Source: Candidatus Kuenenia stuttgartensis
GTDB lineage: Bacteria > Planctomycetota > Planctomycetia > Isosphaerales > Isosphaeraceae
NCBI GenBank assembly: GCA_945874095.1
Contig: CAMCFM010000257.1
Location: 1-6,700, forward strand
Direction of reading: 5' to 3'
Length of the DNA stretch: 6,700 nucleotides
The notes beneath the pieces were generated by a model that worked only from the letters and a program-made list of their open reading frames with translations, was not told where the DNA came from and ran no database searches. The position numbers and the translations under genes are program-made. Of the stretch, positions 5,304-6,700 are shown piece after piece (the first letter of the stretch is position 1; the number at the start of each line of letters is the position of its first letter).

Positions 5304-6700
5304 ATGAAACCACCGAAAATCGCCCTTAGAACCATGTCGGCCATGTCGTCAAAGACGACTTGGCGTGGCCTGGTGCTTGCTATGCTCTATTTACTACCAC
5401 CGATCGTATACTTCTGTCTGGGGGCGTGGTGGCTGATTGAAAATGGTTTAATCCTTTATGGAGTTATGGGGTGGATCATTTCGACCATCCTGTTTTCGTG
5501 GCTTTCTCGGCGTTGGCTCAAGGAGGGGGTGAATATTTTGCCTCCTTTGGATTGGGAGAAACCGTGGACTTTTGCGCCTCGCGATGCTGAGGCTTGGAAA
5601 ATTATTCAGGATACAGCCGAGCGGGCAAGCGATCTGAGTTTGGACCAACTGACTCGGATGGAGGTTTATCAGGAGACGTCCGAGGAACTGGCCAGACGAG
5701 TTTCTGCCTGTTATTACCCGAACGTCGAGAACCCACTTGATAAGCTGCCGATCGTGGATCTGATTGTAGCAATTGAACTTGCGGCGGAAGATCTGGAGGG
5801 CCTGTGCCGTCAGGTGCCTGCCATGGATCAGCTTACGCCCGGCCATTTGAAGGGCCTTTCGAAGGCGATGGGATTTGCCCATTCAGCGAACGAACTTTAT
5901 AGTTTCGTACTTCCGGTATTTCGGCCTGTGACAGGTTTGCCTCGGCTGATCGTGCAAAAACTGGTCGCGGAACCGGCTTGGAAGCAGACCAAGGAAGGGC
6001 TTCAGAGATGGCTTTTTCGGGCGTATGTCAATCGCCTTGGAGTGCATCTCGTTGAGCTGAGCAGTGGCCGACTTCGGGGCGGTTCAGCGGCATACCGGCG
6101 ATCAAAAATAGTTCATTCAGATGACCTAAATCCTTCTCAAGACAATGTCTCCGGTGCTAATCGTTCGAATTCCGAAGCTAAGTCACGACCAGAGTTGACC
6201 GTGACAGCCTTGATACCCGGCCTCGATTCAAAGGCTCGCAGGGAGCGATTCGGGCTTTGGCAGCACCTTTCAGAATCTGGTCACGAGCAATTGGCTGAAG
6301 CATTGAATCAGACTCATCGGGGGCTTGAAGGACTGGCTTATGTGGAAGATTTGAAATGGACATTGGCCGATTGGCCGGATCAGGCGAATGATTTTTTAAG
6401 TACTGAATCTGAAGAGAGATGGGCACAGTCGATTGCAAATTTCATGAAAGCGGATTGTGTTCTGGTCGATCTCAGAGACATTCCGGCAATGCACCAGCTG
6501 GGCCATGCTCAGGAAATTCTGGACCGGATGGGGCGAGGTTATGAACATCAGATGGATTGGCCGGTGGCGCCGATTCTGATCCTCACGGATTCCATTGATC
6601 CATCAGAACTTCAGATCAATGAACATCTTACGCGGGAAGTCAGATTCCATCACAAGGTCGTTTTAGAGAATCTGAAAGACGTTCCTTACAGCGATTTGAA
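5304..6700 (+). CDS. Membrane-anchored GTPase-like protein with degenerate P-loop (C-terminus beyond right edge)
   Basis: 465 residues are visible and the frame is open at the edge. Two hydrophobic helices (about 22-44 and 48-66) are followed by a long soluble, helical region. Its features ELARRVSACYYPNVENPLDKL (around 128-148), LPIVDLIVAIELAAEDLE and LFRAYVNRLGVHLVELSSGRL (around 237-257) recall, from memory, bacterial membrane-bound proteins that carry a C-terminal Ras-like GTPase domain. A polar Ser/Asn linker (about 258-296) precedes a weak G-domain-like segment. The strand ELTVTALIPG leads to GLDSKARR (306-313) where GxxxxGK(S/T) is expected. Later, ADCVLVDLRD (383-392) and PILILTDSID (423-432) look like core strands, the latter at the G4 position. 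Key nucleotide-binding residues thus seem lost. The ATG at 5304 is the first after an in-frame stop; ATGs at 5334 and 5343 are alternatives. It starts 45 nt after pheT with no terminator between. Function is unknown; family placement is tentative. Confidence 0.7.
   Translation, partial: MKPPKIALRTMSAMSSKTTWRGLVLAMLYLLPPIVYFCLGAWWLIENGLILYGVMGWIISTILFSWLSRRWLKEGVNILPPLDWEKPWTFAPRDAEAWKIIQDTAERASDLSLDQLTRMEVYQETSEELARRVSACYYPNVENPLDKLPIVDLIVAIELAAEDLEGLCRQVPAMDQLTPGHLKGLSKAMGFAHSANELYSFVLPVFRPVTGLPRLIVQKLVAEPAWKQTKEGLQRWLFRAYVNRLGVHLVELSSGRLRGGSAAYRRSKIVHSDDLNPSQDNVSGANRSNSEAKSRPELTVTALIPGLDSKARRERFGLWQHLSESGHEQLAEALNQTHRGLEGLAYVEDLKWTLADWPDQANDFLSTESEERWAQSIANFMKADCVLVDLRDIPAMHQLGHAQEILDRMGRGYEHQMDWPVAPILILTDSIDPSELQINEHLTREVRFHHKVVLENLKDVPYSDL

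Overview
The window reads as a bacterial chromosome segment with a moderate GC content. It carries a translation gene cluster in the order rpmI - rplT - pheS - small ORF - pheT, all on the + strand. A divergent rhomboid-type membrane protein gene is cut by the left edge, and a large membrane-anchored protein gene is cut by the right edge. Several features fit a member of the Planctomycetota: few Shine-Dalgarno sequences, an L35 with a C-terminal extension, a compact PheT without the EMAP-like tRNA-binding insert, and a small unknown gene between pheS and pheT. This assignment is inferred from protein style and gene order, not proven.

Layout. Positions 1-628 (- strand) hold the N-terminal 209 residues of a rhomboid family intramembrane serine protease. 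Positions 629-928 form a 300-base divergent intergenic region with plausible promoters in both directions and a leader of about 120 nt, containing two small hairpins, in front of rpmI. rpmI (929-1213) and rplT (1275-1634) encode 50S proteins L35 and L20. No infC lies immediately upstream, unlike the classic infC-rpmI-rplT order. A strong intrinsic terminator (9-bp perfect stem, T8) follows rplT and lies before pheS (1745-2761). It overlaps an alternative 8-bp pairing, so it may work as an attenuator. A small HicB-like ORF (2871-3116) separates pheS from pheT (3219-5258). From 5304 to the right edge runs a two-TM protein that resembles bacterial membrane-anchored GTPases but seems to lack a working P-loop.

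How the genes work together. L35 and L20 build the large ribosomal subunit. PheS and PheT form the (alpha-beta)2 phenylalanyl-tRNA synthetase that charges tRNA-Phe. The functions of the small ORF and of the last membrane protein are unknown. No mobile element, CRISPR array, tRNA or rRNA gene was seen. The main candidates for something undescribed are the degenerate GTPase-like membrane protein, the small protein embedded between pheS and pheT, and the terminator/alternative hairpin between rplT and pheS.
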